Numbered from the stretch's first letter, positions 23,162-32,236 are shown. The stretch: 64,000 nt of DNA from Anaerolineae bacterium (GCA_019913005.1 JAIOHL010000282.1:1-64000), one strand, 5' to 3'. Numbers and translations are program-made. Notes: generated from the letters alone by a model not told the origin.

Positions 23162-24040
23162 TCAGATACGCCGCTTACGGCTTGGGTTCGATTGCGTCCA
23201 TCCTCCGAATTGCGGGGGAGGTGGTTCAACTTCGCTCACCTGCACCTGCTGTAGGTCAAGTTCATCGGCGACTGACACAATACACAGATGGGTCAGACTG
23301 CCCAGCAAGCTCACATCGTCACGGTAGAGTTCGTTGAAATCTTCATACAACCATGTCCACAGATTGCAGGTGCGCCAAAAGGAAATCCCCATGCGGGTCA
23401 GTGTCAGTCCAATGGCAAGGGCGACGCAGGCTTGCCCAAATTGTTCTATCGCATGGTCTTGATACTCGCTGTCGGTACAGCCAACCGCATAACCACTGAC
23501 CGAATAGCCATTAGAGGGGTAGGAATAGTACGAATATTGGCTTGAGCAGTAGTCTTCAGTGGCAAGGATGCCAAACAGCAGCGCCAATAACCCGATCAAG
23601 AGCAGATGCCACCCCACCCGTAGAAAGCTAAAGGCGGGGCGGTAAATGGCACGCAGCGAGACATAGAGAAAATCCCCCACACTGGCAAAAAAGACAGTCG
23701 TGCGGCTGCGGCCTGCGTTGGCTGTCACCATATCGCGGCATGGGCCAACAATACCCTCACTGAAACTGATAGAATCCATGCCATTCTCGCGCTTGGGGAT
23801 ATACCCCAGTGCTTGCAGGCGTTTTACGACGAGGGTGGTAAAGGTGGTGTGATTCGTCTCACTGCCCAAAAAGAGTTGTGACCAGAAATCTACAACCTCC
23901 ACATGGCGTTTGAACAGTAAGAAGTCAAAGGCAGTGGCTAACCCTCTATGGGCTTGCTTGGTCGGGAATGCCTCTTGGATGTAGGCCGAAATCGAGGCCA
24001 GATTGTCGGCGGATGGAATTGTTTTGGACGTGGTAGTCAT
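23162..24040 (-). CDS. Membrane protein of the transfer operon, unknown family
   Basis: GAGGAG lies 9 bases before the ATG. The protein has a soluble N-terminal part (about 130 residues), two hydrophobic segments (LLLIGLLALLFGILAT and CVALAIGLTLTRMGI) with a Tyr/Ser/Cys-rich loop between them (SQYSYYSYPSNGYSVSGY), and a C-terminal cytoplasmic part ending in a Pro-rich, basic tail. It begins 6 bases after the stop of the upstream TraG-like gene. By position it could anchor the two soluble ATPases to the membrane. I do not recognise the family. Confidence 0.6.
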   Translation of the reverse strand: MTTTSKTIPSADNLASISAYIQEAFPTKQAHRGLATAFDFLLFKRHVEVVDFWSQLFLGSETNHTTFTTLVVKRLQALGYIPKRENGMDSISFSEGIVGPCRDMVTANAGRSRTTVFFASVGDFLYVSLRAIYRPAFSFLRVGWHLLLIGLLALLFGILATEDYCSSQYSYYSYPSNGYSVSGYAVGCTDSEYQDHAIEQFGQACVALAIGLTLTRMGISFWRTCNLWTWLYEDFNELYRDDVSLLGSLTHLCIVSVADELDLQQVQVSEVEPPPPQFGGWTQSNPSRKRRI

Positions 24041-24046
24041 GATTTT

Positions 24047-25549
24047 TCACTCCTCAAATTGAAGGGCACTCGGTATCTCGAATTGACGGGGTAAATACTC
24101 GACACTGCTGGTGAGTCTGGCTCTGATGCTTCGTTCCACCTCCTCGACACTTCGGCCTAACTGCCGGGATGCTCGGCGAATATGCGGTGTGTAATCCGTT
24201 GGAGGACACACAAAGGGTTGGGTGTTCACGCGGTATTGTTCGAGTTCTTTGCTCCTTTCATTCAAAATCCGAATAATGGCTTGATATTGGGGTAACATCG
24301 TCAGAAGATTGGCGGTTTCAAGGTGGGCGTCGCTATAGGGTTCGTGCAAACCCGGTATCTCACGGAAGAGTCCGGTCTGGCTGCCACTCGTTTGAATAGG
24401 AACAGAGATTCCTTGCCCTATGTCCGCATAAATAGGTTGATAGTGTGGGGGCAGTTCTTGGGGCGTGTTATCAAACTGCCCGGCCAGTTCGAGGGCGTCT
24501 TTGCCAGAGACCCGAAACACAATGAGGTTCGCCACGTTCAGCGTCGAACCCCGATTGCTATCATCCAACTGGTCGCGGTACTGATGGGCGACAGTGGTGG
24601 TGATTTTGAACTTTCGGGCCTCACTCTGAAGTTGCGGGAAACTTTCGGTGGCAAAGTTTTGGTATTCGTCCACATACAAATAAAAAGGGCGGCGCTGCTG
24701 CGGGGAGAGTTCGCGCCGGGTTAGGGCCGCTAACAATAACTGATTGACAATGACTGACCCTAAAAAAGACGAGTTATCTGCGCCAATATCGCCTTTAGAG
24801 AGGTTAATGAGCAGTACCTTGCCCTCATCCATGATAGCCCGAAAATTCAAGGCACTTTCGGCTTGGGCGATGATGTTGCGAATGACCGGATTGACCAAAA
24901 ACCGCCCAATTTTGTTGAGCGAACTACTCACGAGTTCCAGTTGCTCATCGGGGATACGCCACTTGCCGGGTTGCTTGGGGTCTTCGTAGCTCTCTGGGAA
25001 TTGCTGTTGCCAGTAGTGTTTCAAGATGGGGTCGGCCTCACTACCGGGTTGCGTGAGACGCTTGCGTTGTTCGTGGTTGGTCAGTAACAACAGCAGTTCC
25101 AAAAAAGTGCTATCTGGAACATACAGCAAGGTTTGGATACTGTGCCGTAATAAATCCTCCATCCTCGGCCCCCATGAGGTATAAAACAGCTTGTAGAGGG
25201 TGTCGATCAGGCTTGAGGTCACAAGATCACGCTGACGTGGGTCGCTGCGGTCACACGCGAACAAGTTCAACCCCAATGGATAGGCAATATCTGCGGGGTC
25301 AAACAAAATAACATCACTCATGCGGTTAGTTGGAATGAAAGGCAACACCTCATCCACTAAATCCCCATGTGGGTCCAACACACACACACCTCTTCCGGCG
25401 AATATGTCTTGTAGAATGAGCGACTTCAAAAAGGTGCTTTTACCTGTGCCTGTTGTGCCGATCACGTATGTACCAAGCGAACGGGCATACTCGCTCAAAT
25501 GAATGGGAGTTAGATTGTTATTGACATCATGACCAAGTAGAAAATCCAT
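24047..25549 (-). CDS. TraG/VirD4-like (HerA-FtsK superfamily) DNA-translocation ATPase, A
   Basis: AAGGAAG precedes the ATG. The Walker A loop is VIGTTGTGKSTFLKSLIL, followed by DIFAGRGVCVLDPHGDLVDE. The Walker B strand is FYLYVDEYQNFATE and a sensor-like TTVAHQYRDQL follows. The C-terminal part has QLGRSVEEVERSIRARL. It is a paralogue of the gene at 19689 but does not match it closely. It lacks membrane helices. It is probably the first gene of the leftward transfer operon. It contains two copies of the CGGCGAATATG motif on the opposite strand. Confidence 0.87.
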   Translation of the reverse strand: MDFLLGHDVNNNLTPIHLSEYARSLGTYVIGTTGTGKSTFLKSLILQDIFAGRGVCVLDPHGDLVDEVLPFIPTNRMSDVILFDPADIAYPLGLNLFACDRSDPRQRDLVTSSLIDTLYKLFYTSWGPRMEDLLRHSIQTLLYVPDSTFLELLLLLTNHEQRKRLTQPGSEADPILKHYWQQQFPESYEDPKQPGKWRIPDEQLELVSSSLNKIGRFLVNPVIRNIIAQAESALNFRAIMDEGKVLLINLSKGDIGADNSSFLGSVIVNQLLLAALTRRELSPQQRRPFYLYVDEYQNFATESFPQLQSEARKFKITTTVAHQYRDQLDDSNRGSTLNVANLIVFRVSGKDALELAGQFDNTPQELPPHYQPIYADIGQGISVPIQTSGSQTGLFREIPGLHEPYSDAHLETANLLTMLPQYQAIIRILNERSKELEQYRVNTQPFVCPPTDYTPHIRRASRQLGRSVEEVERSIRARLTSSVEYLPRQFEIPSALQFEE

Positions 25550-25747
25550 TGGTTCTTCCTTTTAATATCTAAAAATTGGGGTAGCTAAGGTGTTGCCGAG
25601 GCTAACTTAGCAGCAGATTTCCGCTGTTTTGGCGATTTAGAATTTGAGACACATTTTGGCTGAACAGTAAGTGTGAAAGGAATAAAGGGTTTAGAGGTAT
25701 ACCATTTGGGAGGAGAAATTTGGTCTAAGAAGGATGTTGATTTGAGA
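25550..25747. other. Probable right junction of the accessory region
   Basis: About 200 bases with no supported gene lie between the first transfer gene and the cut end of an aminotransferase gene. A 9-base direct repeat ATTTGAGAC occurs at 25642-25650 and 25740-25748, the second copy at the cut itself. No integrase, tRNA or clear terminal repeat was seen. This is the likely border between element and chromosome. Confidence 0.5.
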
Positions 25748-26296
25748 CTAGACGGCGTTACTTGCATGGACGGTAGCCACGACTTTGGTGCGGTCTGTCA
25801 GGGCGGCTTCAAGGCTGTCCATGTCGAGCGTACAGTCCTCGGCGTGAATATCCACCCAGCGCACCACGAGGTCATAATCTTCGGCAATTCGTAGCCACGG
25901 GGCGATATTGGCGTCGTGATCCATCATTGTCAGTACGATTTCATCGCCCGGCTGAAGGGTTTTGCCGATGGCCCGTGACAATGCAAATGAAAGGGTGGTC
26001 ATGTTGGGGCCAAATACGATTTCGTGATAATCTGGGGCATTTAGAAAATCGGCAGCAATCTGACGGGCGGCCTCGACCATCGCATCGTTGCGCTGACTGC
26101 TAGCAAACGCCCCGCCTGAATTGGCGTTCATGGTGGTGTAGTAGTTGCTGACGGCATCCATTACTCGTTGTGAGACCTGTGTCCCCGCCGGATTATCAAA
26201 GTGAACGGGCAGATGACCGCCATTGACGGGACGATTGAGGGCGGGAAATTGGGAACGTAGGGATTCAATAAGTTGTGGATTAAGTGGTAATGACAT
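25748..26296 (-). pseudogene. Class V aminotransferase (cysteine desulfurase-like), 3'-truncated
   Basis: From ATG at 26296 (AGGA upstream) the protein matches the first part of NifS/Csd-like PLP enzymes: HFDNPAGTQVSQRVMDAV, NANSGGAFASSQRNDAMVEA, EIVFGPNMTTLSFALSRAIG, then MMDHDANIAPWLRIA and TKVVATVHASNAV. Here the conserved line should go on to the PLP-binding Lys, but a stop follows at 25748, after about 183 of some 400 residues. The PLP-lysine half is absent from the window, so the product cannot be an active enzyme. The break coincides with the edge of the mobile-gene region. Confidence 0.85.
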
Positions 26297-26445
26297 CCAG
26301 ATTATTCCTATGGGTTGAACTTCACCAATAAGCAGCGAGTGATAAAGGTAAGGGTAAGACATCCCTCAAATTCGAACTGGTTTTTGCAAGTTGCGCGTAA
26401 TAGTATCTTAGCTTGTTGGTTGATGCGAATGAGAAGAGAGTATTT

Positions 26446-27849
26446 ATGAAACGCCAGATTCTTAATATGGATTTGAAATTTTCCAAATGGACTTGGCTGA
26501 TATTGTTGCTGACAGCCACTTTGCTGCTGGGGGCATGTGGAGACGAAGAAGAACCCAGTATTCAATCCGCGTCGAGTAATCGGCCTACTGCGACGACCTC
26601 CGACAGTCAAACCGCTGGGAATAATGAGACAGGAAGCGCGGATTCACCACTCGCCCAACTCCCTGAACCTGTAGATGGGCAGGTCAGCCTACCCGTGATT
26701 GATGGTATCTCCGGTGGCCTGTTGTTTACACAGGGTTATTATGGGACGGCGGGAACTCAGCTTTCGACCCTCTATTTTATGCGTTTTGGTGAGACTGAAC
26801 CGCATATGATTGCTGAAGGGGTCAACCCAACCACCCTTTCAGTTTCACCGGATTACCAAAAGGTATTCTATTCCACCTCCGGGGTACGCAATCGGCGTGT
26901 ATTTGTGGCTGACTTGACGACTCTTGAAGCAACGGATTTAGGCCGGATGCAGGGGGTTGTCGCCAATATAGTCGGTTGGACACCCGATTCGGTGCTCTAT
27001 GCCGAGATTCAGATTCGTGGGGATGGCCCTGTTGCGGATTTCTTTCTCGCCAAACAAGACGGTTCGGGTGTAGTGGATGTGTCACCTGAAGGGGTTATGA
27101 GCGGGGTGCTGGCGGATGGCACACTGCTGCTCAATGCCGTGTCTGAAGATCAAACTGCGCTAACATTGAACCGATATGATCCGGCGAATGAGACGAGCAC
27201 AGAAATCGGCACGGTTGCGCTGGATAACGAAAATTTTGGGGCAACGATCCTCGCCCTTATCAACATGCTCCAAACGCAGGGACTTGCCCTGAGCGATACT
27301 TTTTTCACCAATGGGGCTGTCCGTTCAGGCGATGATATTCTGCTGACTCAACTGGCGAGTCCAGCACCCGGCGGGGTGGCTTTGTGTGGATTGTGGGAGA
27401 TAAGCAAGGTGGGTATTCCCGAAAGTACGCTGGTTTATAGCATCGAAGACGCAACTCTCTTAAGCCATCTCCGTGTCTTGCCGGATGCGTCGTTGCTGAT
27501 GCTGCATTGGTGGCTGGAAGATTGCAATATCAATGAGCTACATAATGAAATTCTACATGTCAGCGCCGATGGTCAATCGTCCGTGAGCGTGGCTGAAATT
27601 GACCCCGGCACCGAGGTCAATTTATCCTTCCTAGCGGGTTCGAGTGGTCAAAAATACGACGTGACTCCCGATGGACGCTATGTGTTCTGGATTGGTGGCG
27701 GGCTGCGGGTGGGCTATTCGGCGGTCAACGTCACCGATTTGCAGGCGGATACTACCGTTACCTTGATGCGGCAAACGCAGTCGGGTTCAGCCGATAGCTT
27801 TTTGGAAAACCAGATTTTTTCCAATGTGTTTTGGATCAACACCGACTAA
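26446..27849 (+). CDS. Lipoprotein with TolB/WD40-like beta-propeller
   Basis: ATG at 26446 has AAGAGAG upstream. The signal peptide ends LLLGACGDEEE. After an acidic and Thr/Ser-rich linker, the protein shows blade-like repeats: LSTLYFMRFGETEPHMIAEG, SVSPDYQKVFYSTSG, VVGWTPDSVLYAEI and VTPDGRYVFWIGGGLR-like segments. This is typical of outer-surface propeller proteins of the TolB/DPP4-N kind that bind proteins or sugars. No enzyme site is visible. It stands alone and is read away from the truncated aminotransferase. Confidence 0.7.
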   Translation: MKRQILNMDLKFSKWTWLILLLTATLLLGACGDEEEPSIQSASSNRPTATTSDSQTAGNNETGSADSPLAQLPEPVDGQVSLPVIDGISGGLLFTQGYYGTAGTQLSTLYFMRFGETEPHMIAEGVNPTTLSVSPDYQKVFYSTSGVRNRRVFVADLTTLEATDLGRMQGVVANIVGWTPDSVLYAEIQIRGDGPVADFFLAKQDGSGVVDVSPEGVMSGVLADGTLLLNAVSEDQTALTLNRYDPANETSTEIGTVALDNENFGATILALINMLQTQGLALSDTFFTNGAVRSGDDILLTQLASPAPGGVALCGLWEISKVGIPESTLVYSIEDATLLSHLRVLPDASLLMLHWWLEDCNINELHNEILHVSADGQSSVSVAEIDPGTEVNLSFLAGSSGQKYDVTPDGRYVFWIGGGLRVGYSAVNVTDLQADTTVTLMRQTQSGSADSFLENQIFSNVFWINTD

Positions 27850-27869
27850 ATGGGTCGTCGGATGATGGT

Positions 27870-27897
27870 AACTGATTTGGCGTATACCGAATCAGTT
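27870..27897. terminator. Hairpin after the propeller lipoprotein gene
   Basis: AACTGATT (27870-27877) pairs with AATCAGTT (27890-27897) around a 12-base loop, 20 bases after the stop codon at 27849. There is no T-run, so it is a weak or Rho-assisted terminator at best. Confidence 0.4.
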
Positions 27898-27968
27898 GAC
27901 GGTGATTGCATATTCAATGATATGTTTAGAATGATCGTGTCTATCATATGCTATGAAAGGCAAATTTC

Positions 27969-28373
27969 ATGACGAACCATCAAAATGTGCGCTTGTTCAA
28001 TCCGGCGACTATCCACAAACCGACTGGTTATACCCACATTGCGGAGGTCAACAGTGGTCGGATGGTGTTCATTTCAGGACAAGTAGCGCTAGATGTGAAT
28101 GGCAATATCGTCGGCGTAGGGGATCTTCGCGCACAGGCGGTACAGGTTTTTGAAAACCTCAAAGCCGCGCTAGAATCAGTGGGGGCGGACTTTTCGCACA
28201 TCGTCAAATTTACCTACTATATTGTAGAAAAAAATGCCTTGCCGATTGTGCGTGAGGTGCGGAATCAGTACATCAATGTGGATCTGCCGCCTGCCAGCAC
28301 TGCTGTATATGTGAGTGAACTGGCCCGCGCCGACTTTTTATTGGAGATTGAGGCCATCGCCGTTATCCCTTAG
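27969..28373 (+). CDS. ridA: RidA/YjgF-family enamine/imine deaminase
   Basis: The 134-residue protein has the RidA core: GRMVFISGQVALDVNGNIVG, QAVQVFENLKAALESVGADF, IVKFTYYIVE, then PPASTAVYVSEL and FLLEIEAIAVIP. RidA proteins hydrolyse reactive enamines and imines made by PLP enzymes. The usual active-site Arg near the end of the family pattern is not seen where expected, so a different subgroup is likely. It is followed by a DUF711 gene 9 bases later, and the two are probably co-transcribed. Confidence 0.9.
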   Translation: MTNHQNVRLFNPATIHKPTGYTHIAEVNSGRMVFISGQVALDVNGNIVGVGDLRAQAVQVFENLKAALESVGADFSHIVKFTYYIVEKNALPIVREVRNQYINVDLPPASTAVYVSELARADFLLEIEAIAVIP

Positions 28374-28382
28374 TTGAGGAAT

Positions 28383-29630
28383 ATGCCCAAAATTCGTTCC
28401 ATCACGACCTTTGTTGACCTGACCCCCGACGTGGCTGAGACAACCATCACCCGTATGGGGGCTTTTCTTGAGAATGCCAGCCAAGCCTTTGCCAAAACAG
28501 GCTATCAAGTCCAAACCCGTCGCATGGCAACCCAGCCCTTTTCGGCAGGACTCGCCCCCGATGGCCCGGAAAGTGTGCCCCAATTGGCAGCCGATTTTTT
28601 TGCTCTATGTCAGAATCAAAACATCAATTATCTCTCGCTTGGGCCAGTCCGCTTGCAAGATGACCCGCGCTATATTGAGGTTATTGGGGAAGTTTTTCGC
28701 CGCACACGGGGGGTATTTGCGACTGTCTCAATCGCCGAGCTGGAGCAGGGGATTTCACTGCTGCGACTGTGGCAAACGGCGGTTTTGATTGACCGCGTAA
28801 GCCGCATTACCCCGGATGGCATGACTAATTTATACCTCGCCGCCCTTGCCAATTGTCCCCCGGGGTCGCCCTTTTTCCCTGTCGCCTATCACGGGGGTGG
28901 GCCGGCCCGATTTGCCCTCGCCATCCAAGCTGCTGACCTTGCGGTCTGGGCTTTTTCCAAAGCACCCACCCCGAACATCGCTAGAGAACGCCTCATTGGG
29001 GCGATTCAATCCACAGTGGATACCCTCATTCCGGTGGCGGAGGCCCTTGCCCAAGAACACGGCATTGGGTTTGGCGGCTTCGATTTTTCGCTTGCCCCCT
29101 ATCCGGTAGATGCGGAAAGTCTGGGTGGAGCATTAGAGGCGTTGGGGCCGTCGTTTGGTGGGGCGGGTTTGGTCGCATCAGCGGCACTGGTGATGAACGC
29201 AGTTGAATCTGCCAAATTTCCGCGTGCAGGTTTTTGTGGTTTGATGCTGCCTATTTTAGAAGATAGCGTATTAGCAGCACGGGCCGCTGAGGGACGCCTG
29301 ACTGTGAATGATTTACTCCTGTTGAGTGCCGTGTGTGGTACGGGCTTGGATTGTATTCCACTGCCGGGGGAGGTAGGGATTGCTGCCCTGCATGATATTT
29401 TGTTGGACGTGGCGGCGCTGGCCTTGCGTTTGGATAAACCCCTGACGGCCCGCTTGATGCCATTTCCAGCGAAAAAGGCCGGCGATTTGTTGGAATTTGA
29501 ATTTGAGTTTTTTGCGGGATCGCGGGTCTTGGCTGGCCCGATTTCTTCCACCCGACCCAACAGCGCTTTTGGTCAAACTGGGCCATCCCCGGAGGATGCG
29601 TTTCAGATTCAGCCACGCCCTAGAGGATAG
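28383..29630 (+). CDS. DUF711 (UPF0210) family protein
   Basis: ATG at 28383 follows GAGGAAT. The protein has the DUF711 pattern: RSITTFVDLTPDVAETTITR at the start, YLSLGPVRLQDD, FFPVAYHGGGPARFALAIQA, GIGFGGFDFSLAPYPVD, then AGFCGLMLPILEDSVLAARA and LLLLSAVCGTGLDCIPLPGE. The family adopts a PFL-like fold and its reaction is unknown. It is tied to the RidA gene by a 9-base gap, which may point to joint handling of an amino acid-derived metabolite. Confidence 0.88.
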   Translation: MPKIRSITTFVDLTPDVAETTITRMGAFLENASQAFAKTGYQVQTRRMATQPFSAGLAPDGPESVPQLAADFFALCQNQNINYLSLGPVRLQDDPRYIEVIGEVFRRTRGVFATVSIAELEQGISLLRLWQTAVLIDRVSRITPDGMTNLYLAALANCPPGSPFFPVAYHGGGPARFALAIQAADLAVWAFSKAPTPNIARERLIGAIQSTVDTLIPVAEALAQEHGIGFGGFDFSLAPYPVDAESLGGALEALGPSFGGAGLVASAALVMNAVESAKFPRAGFCGLMLPILEDSVLAARAAEGRLTVNDLLLLSAVCGTGLDCIPLPGEVGIAALHDILLDVAALALRLDKPLTARLMPFPAKKAGDLLEFEFEFFAGSRVLAGPISSTRPNSAFGQTGPSPEDAFQIQPRPRG

Positions 29631-29710
29631 CCCCAACTTTTTGCTTTTCATATCGCCTAAGCGTATTCTTAAGATGGGATTGTGATTGGACGCATGAAAA
29701 GGCGGAACTA

Positions 29711-31078
29711 ATGACCCATTTGACAAACGGGGAAAAACCACAGACCAGTTTTGGCAAGTCGCCTGCCGATAAATTACTGTTGATGCTGGCGTTTTTGGCC
29801 TTTCCGATTGCGTTGGCAGCCATGATTATTGCGACACGGGCCGATGATGGTAATGTTTATGAACGTGGGTCGTTGGAAAGCACAGAGGCGGCTGATCTGG
29901 CAGCACGTGCTTTGCATGAGGCCGAAAAAAATAATGACAGCGTGGGCACGATTCTAAGTTTCTTGGAAGGTGGCTCGGTGTTGTTGGGCCTAATTATCGC
30001 GGCCTCGGCTTCGTTTTTGGTGGTGAACCTGCGCGATATTCGTGGCGATTTGGAAAAACAAGCCAAAGCTAGTGAGCATAAGGTGGAACTCACTCGTCAG
30101 CGTGCCGAAGCCGAAGTGGAGCGATTGGGGCGAGAATTAGAGGCCGCTGTTCAAAAAACCAATCAACAAATCGAAGAATTGACTGAAACAACCCGTCACC
30201 GGATTGGTGAATTGACAACACTCATTACCGATCAGCTTGAGGCCACTCGTCACAAAGCTGAAAATTCATTCAGGGTGCTGTCGCTGCAACTATTGGCTGA
30301 ACAGCAGGTACGGGCCCGCAATTATGAATCGGCCATTCAAAGCCTCCAAGAAGCCTTTGAACTTGATTCTGATAATCAGACGACCAATTACCTGTTGGGA
30401 TACTTGTATACGGCGCGGCGCAAATTTGAACTGGCGCTGCAACATCTGACCCGTGCTCTCCAAGTTAATCCTAATTTTGCTCCGGCACTGGCGGCAATGG
30501 GACTGGCACAGCGGCGTATCGGCGACCAAGAAACTGACCCCAATATCCGCAATCGCTATTGGGCTGAAGCTGAAGTGAATTTGTTAAGGGCACTTGAGAT
30601 TGACAAGAAAATGATTGATGCCGATGGCGAAAGTTATTTTGGCACGCTGGGTGGGTTATATCGTCGCCAAAATCGCAATGATGACGCGCTACGGGCCTAT
30701 GAACATGCCGTCGAAGCAACCCCTACGTCGTCGTATCCTGTTGGCAATTTGGCTCTGCTGTATAAGATTACAGGCAAGGAACAAGAGGCCATTGAGATGT
30801 TTAAACGGGCCAAAGAAATTGCGGAGGCCATTTTGGATGACCAGCCAAGTGATTATTGGAAACGCCTTGATTTGGCACAGACCCTCTTGGTATTAGGTCA
30901 TCATGAAGCAGCTTTGCGAAATTATCAGGATGTGATTGACCGCCAACCGCCTGTCACGGCACTCAAGAGCGGTGTCAGTGCCCTAGAGACCTTAGCAACC
31001 TCACCCAATCCCATTCCGCATATCCAAGACGCGATTAAATTGCTACAAGCTGAAATTACTCGCCGGGATGCTGAATGA
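29711..31078 (+). CDS. Membrane-anchored coiled-coil TPR protein
   Basis: Two N-terminal membrane segments (about residues 23-43 and 80-105) enclose a short exposed part. A long coiled coil follows (LEKQAKASEHKVELTRQRAE and AEVERLGRELEAAVQKTNQQ). TPR repeats fill the rest, for example YESAIQSLQEAFELDSDNQT, FELALQHLTRALQVNPNFAP, NDDALRAYEHAVEATPTSSY and QEAIEMFKRAKEIAEAIL. It is a cytoplasmic protein-binding scaffold on the membrane with unknown partners. A clear terminator follows. Confidence 0.85.
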   Translation: MTHLTNGEKPQTSFGKSPADKLLLMLAFLAFPIALAAMIIATRADDGNVYERGSLESTEAADLAARALHEAEKNNDSVGTILSFLEGGSVLLGLIIAASASFLVVNLRDIRGDLEKQAKASEHKVELTRQRAEAEVERLGRELEAAVQKTNQQIEELTETTRHRIGELTTLITDQLEATRHKAENSFRVLSLQLLAEQQVRARNYESAIQSLQEAFELDSDNQTTNYLLGYLYTARRKFELALQHLTRALQVNPNFAPALAAMGLAQRRIGDQETDPNIRNRYWAEAEVNLLRALEIDKKMIDADGESYFGTLGGLYRRQNRNDDALRAYEHAVEATPTSSYPVGNLALLYKITGKEQEAIEMFKRAKEIAEAILDDQPSDYWKRLDLAQTLLVLGHHEAALRNYQDVIDRQPPVTALKSGVSALETLATSPNPIPHIQDAIKLLQAEITRRDAE

Positions 31079-31102
31079 GGCTAAACAAAAGGTGGATTTT
31101 TT

Positions 31103-31131
31103 AAGGGCAGGCAGCAAAACCTGCCCTTTTT
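31103..31131 (+). terminator. Rho-independent terminator
   Basis: AAGGGCAGG (31103-31111) pairs with CCTGCCCTT (31120-31128), loop CAGCAAAA, then a T-run to 31131. It ends the rightward TPR gene, with the leftward lipoprotein gene stopping at 31143. Confidence 0.9.
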
Positions 31132-31142
31132 GATGGTTGGTG

Positions 31143-32123
31143 CTATTCAGGGGCGGCAACAGGTTCGATGGCTTCGTTGACTTGGCTAAGTTCCGAAGTT
31201 TGGCTAAAGACAAAACTAAGATTGAGGGTTGCTCCAGCGAGACTGCTGGATAGGACTGAAGCGTCGAGGTCTACGAGTTCGCCTTCAAACGACAGGGCAT
31301 AGGCCAGTGGATTGTCTTCGGCGTCCAAAATGATAGTGGCTTCAACCGATTGACCTTCAAAAGCGTTGAATAAACCCTGTGCGGCAGAATTGGAATCCCC
31401 ACCCAATGAAGCAGGGGCTTCACTAATTAGGTCAACAAAATCAATGGTCAGCGTGAAAACATTTACCGTTGTGCCATCCTCTAGAGTGGTTTCTTCAACC
31501 GTAACATCCTGAACGATCTTTTCCAAAAGTTCAAGGTCTTTCAAGGGGCTGTCGTTGGCCGGATCGGCTTCAATTGCCCCAACACGCTCAAGAATACGGT
31601 CTAACCCAATGTCGTCAAAAATTTCGTAGGTGGTTACATCCTCTACTTCGACCCACCCTTCCGGCAATGCAAGCTCAGAAACATCACCATCCACTGGGGT
31701 TATATTGGCGTATAGGACGCCATCCACATACCGCGCCTCGGCATCAACCGTATAAGAGGCAATTGTACCGCCCTCTTGGTTTGTTTCAGAGGTATAGGTG
31801 GCAACTACCAGTGCATTTGGGTCGTCACCAAGCACATAAGTGGTAGTTTTGTCTAACTGCTGGCTTTGCACAATTTCTTGGGTAAAACCCGCCAATGCGA
31901 CATTCCCATTGAGGGCTAGAGTGGAGCTTTCGGTGTTGACGTAGCTGGTGTAATCATCCACCACACTGATTGCATTAACGATACGCTCCAAGAGGGCCAA
32001 CTGCTCTTCGGAGAGACCACCTTGAGCCTTAGCGGGGGCTGCTGTGGGGTGAATGGAGATGGCGGCGATAGCAACCAACAAAATAATCAGAAAAGCCAAT
32101 TTTGTCGGCAAGCGAAATTTCAT
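31143..32123 (-). CDS. Secreted LolA/LppX-like beta-fold protein
   Basis: ATG at 32123 follows AAGGAGAA; an earlier ATG at 32141 is less likely. A signal peptide (FLIILLVAIAAISIHPTAAP) ends near PAKAQG. The mature protein has long amphipathic strands (EIVQSQQLDKTTTYVLGD, TIASYTVDAEARYVDGVLYA, then DGTTVNVFTLTIDFVDLI) as in half-barrel lipid-binding proteins of the LolA/LppX kind, and acidic, Ala-rich loops. No lipobox Cys was seen, so it may be free or wall-bound. Function unknown. Confidence 0.6.
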   Translation of the reverse strand: MKFRLPTKLAFLIILLVAIAAISIHPTAAPAKAQGGLSEEQLALLERIVNAISVVDDYTSYVNTESSTLALNGNVALAGFTQEIVQSQQLDKTTTYVLGDDPNALVVATYTSETNQEGGTIASYTVDAEARYVDGVLYANITPVDGDVSELALPEGWVEVEDVTTYEIFDDIGLDRILERVGAIEADPANDSPLKDLELLEKIVQDVTVEETTLEDGTTVNVFTLTIDFVDLISEAPASLGGDSNSAAQGLFNAFEGQSVEATIILDAEDNPLAYALSFEGELVDLDASVLSSSLAGATLNLSFVFSQTSELSQVNEAIEPVAAPE

Positions 32124-32203
32124 TAGGGCGTTCTCCTTCAAGTTCTTTGAGATGAATCAAGCATGGTCATTGTATCATAGTCTACGCTTGCGGATGAGGT
32201 AAA

Positions 32204-32236
32204 CAAAAAGGCGGATAGAGCCTATCCACCCTTTTG
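32204..32236 (-). terminator. Terminator behind the sulfurtransferase gene
   Basis: On the minus strand an arm CAAAAGGGTGGATAG pairs with CTATCCGCCTTTTTG, with a short GCT loop region and one bulge, followed by a T-run. It lies 20 bases after the sulfurtransferase stop codon at 32256. Confidence 0.8.

Noticed and set aside
25642-25748. ATTTGAGAC direct repeats as attachment sites or target-site duplication
   Set aside because: Only 9 bases, the copies are 98 bases apart on the same side of the border, and no integrase or matching copy at a left border was found. It is kept only as a note in the junction entry.
29099-29741. Long minus-strand openings opposite the DUF711 gene
   Set aside because: They are shadows of the well-conserved DUF711 coding frame, Pro/Ser/Lys-rich and without ribosome sites.
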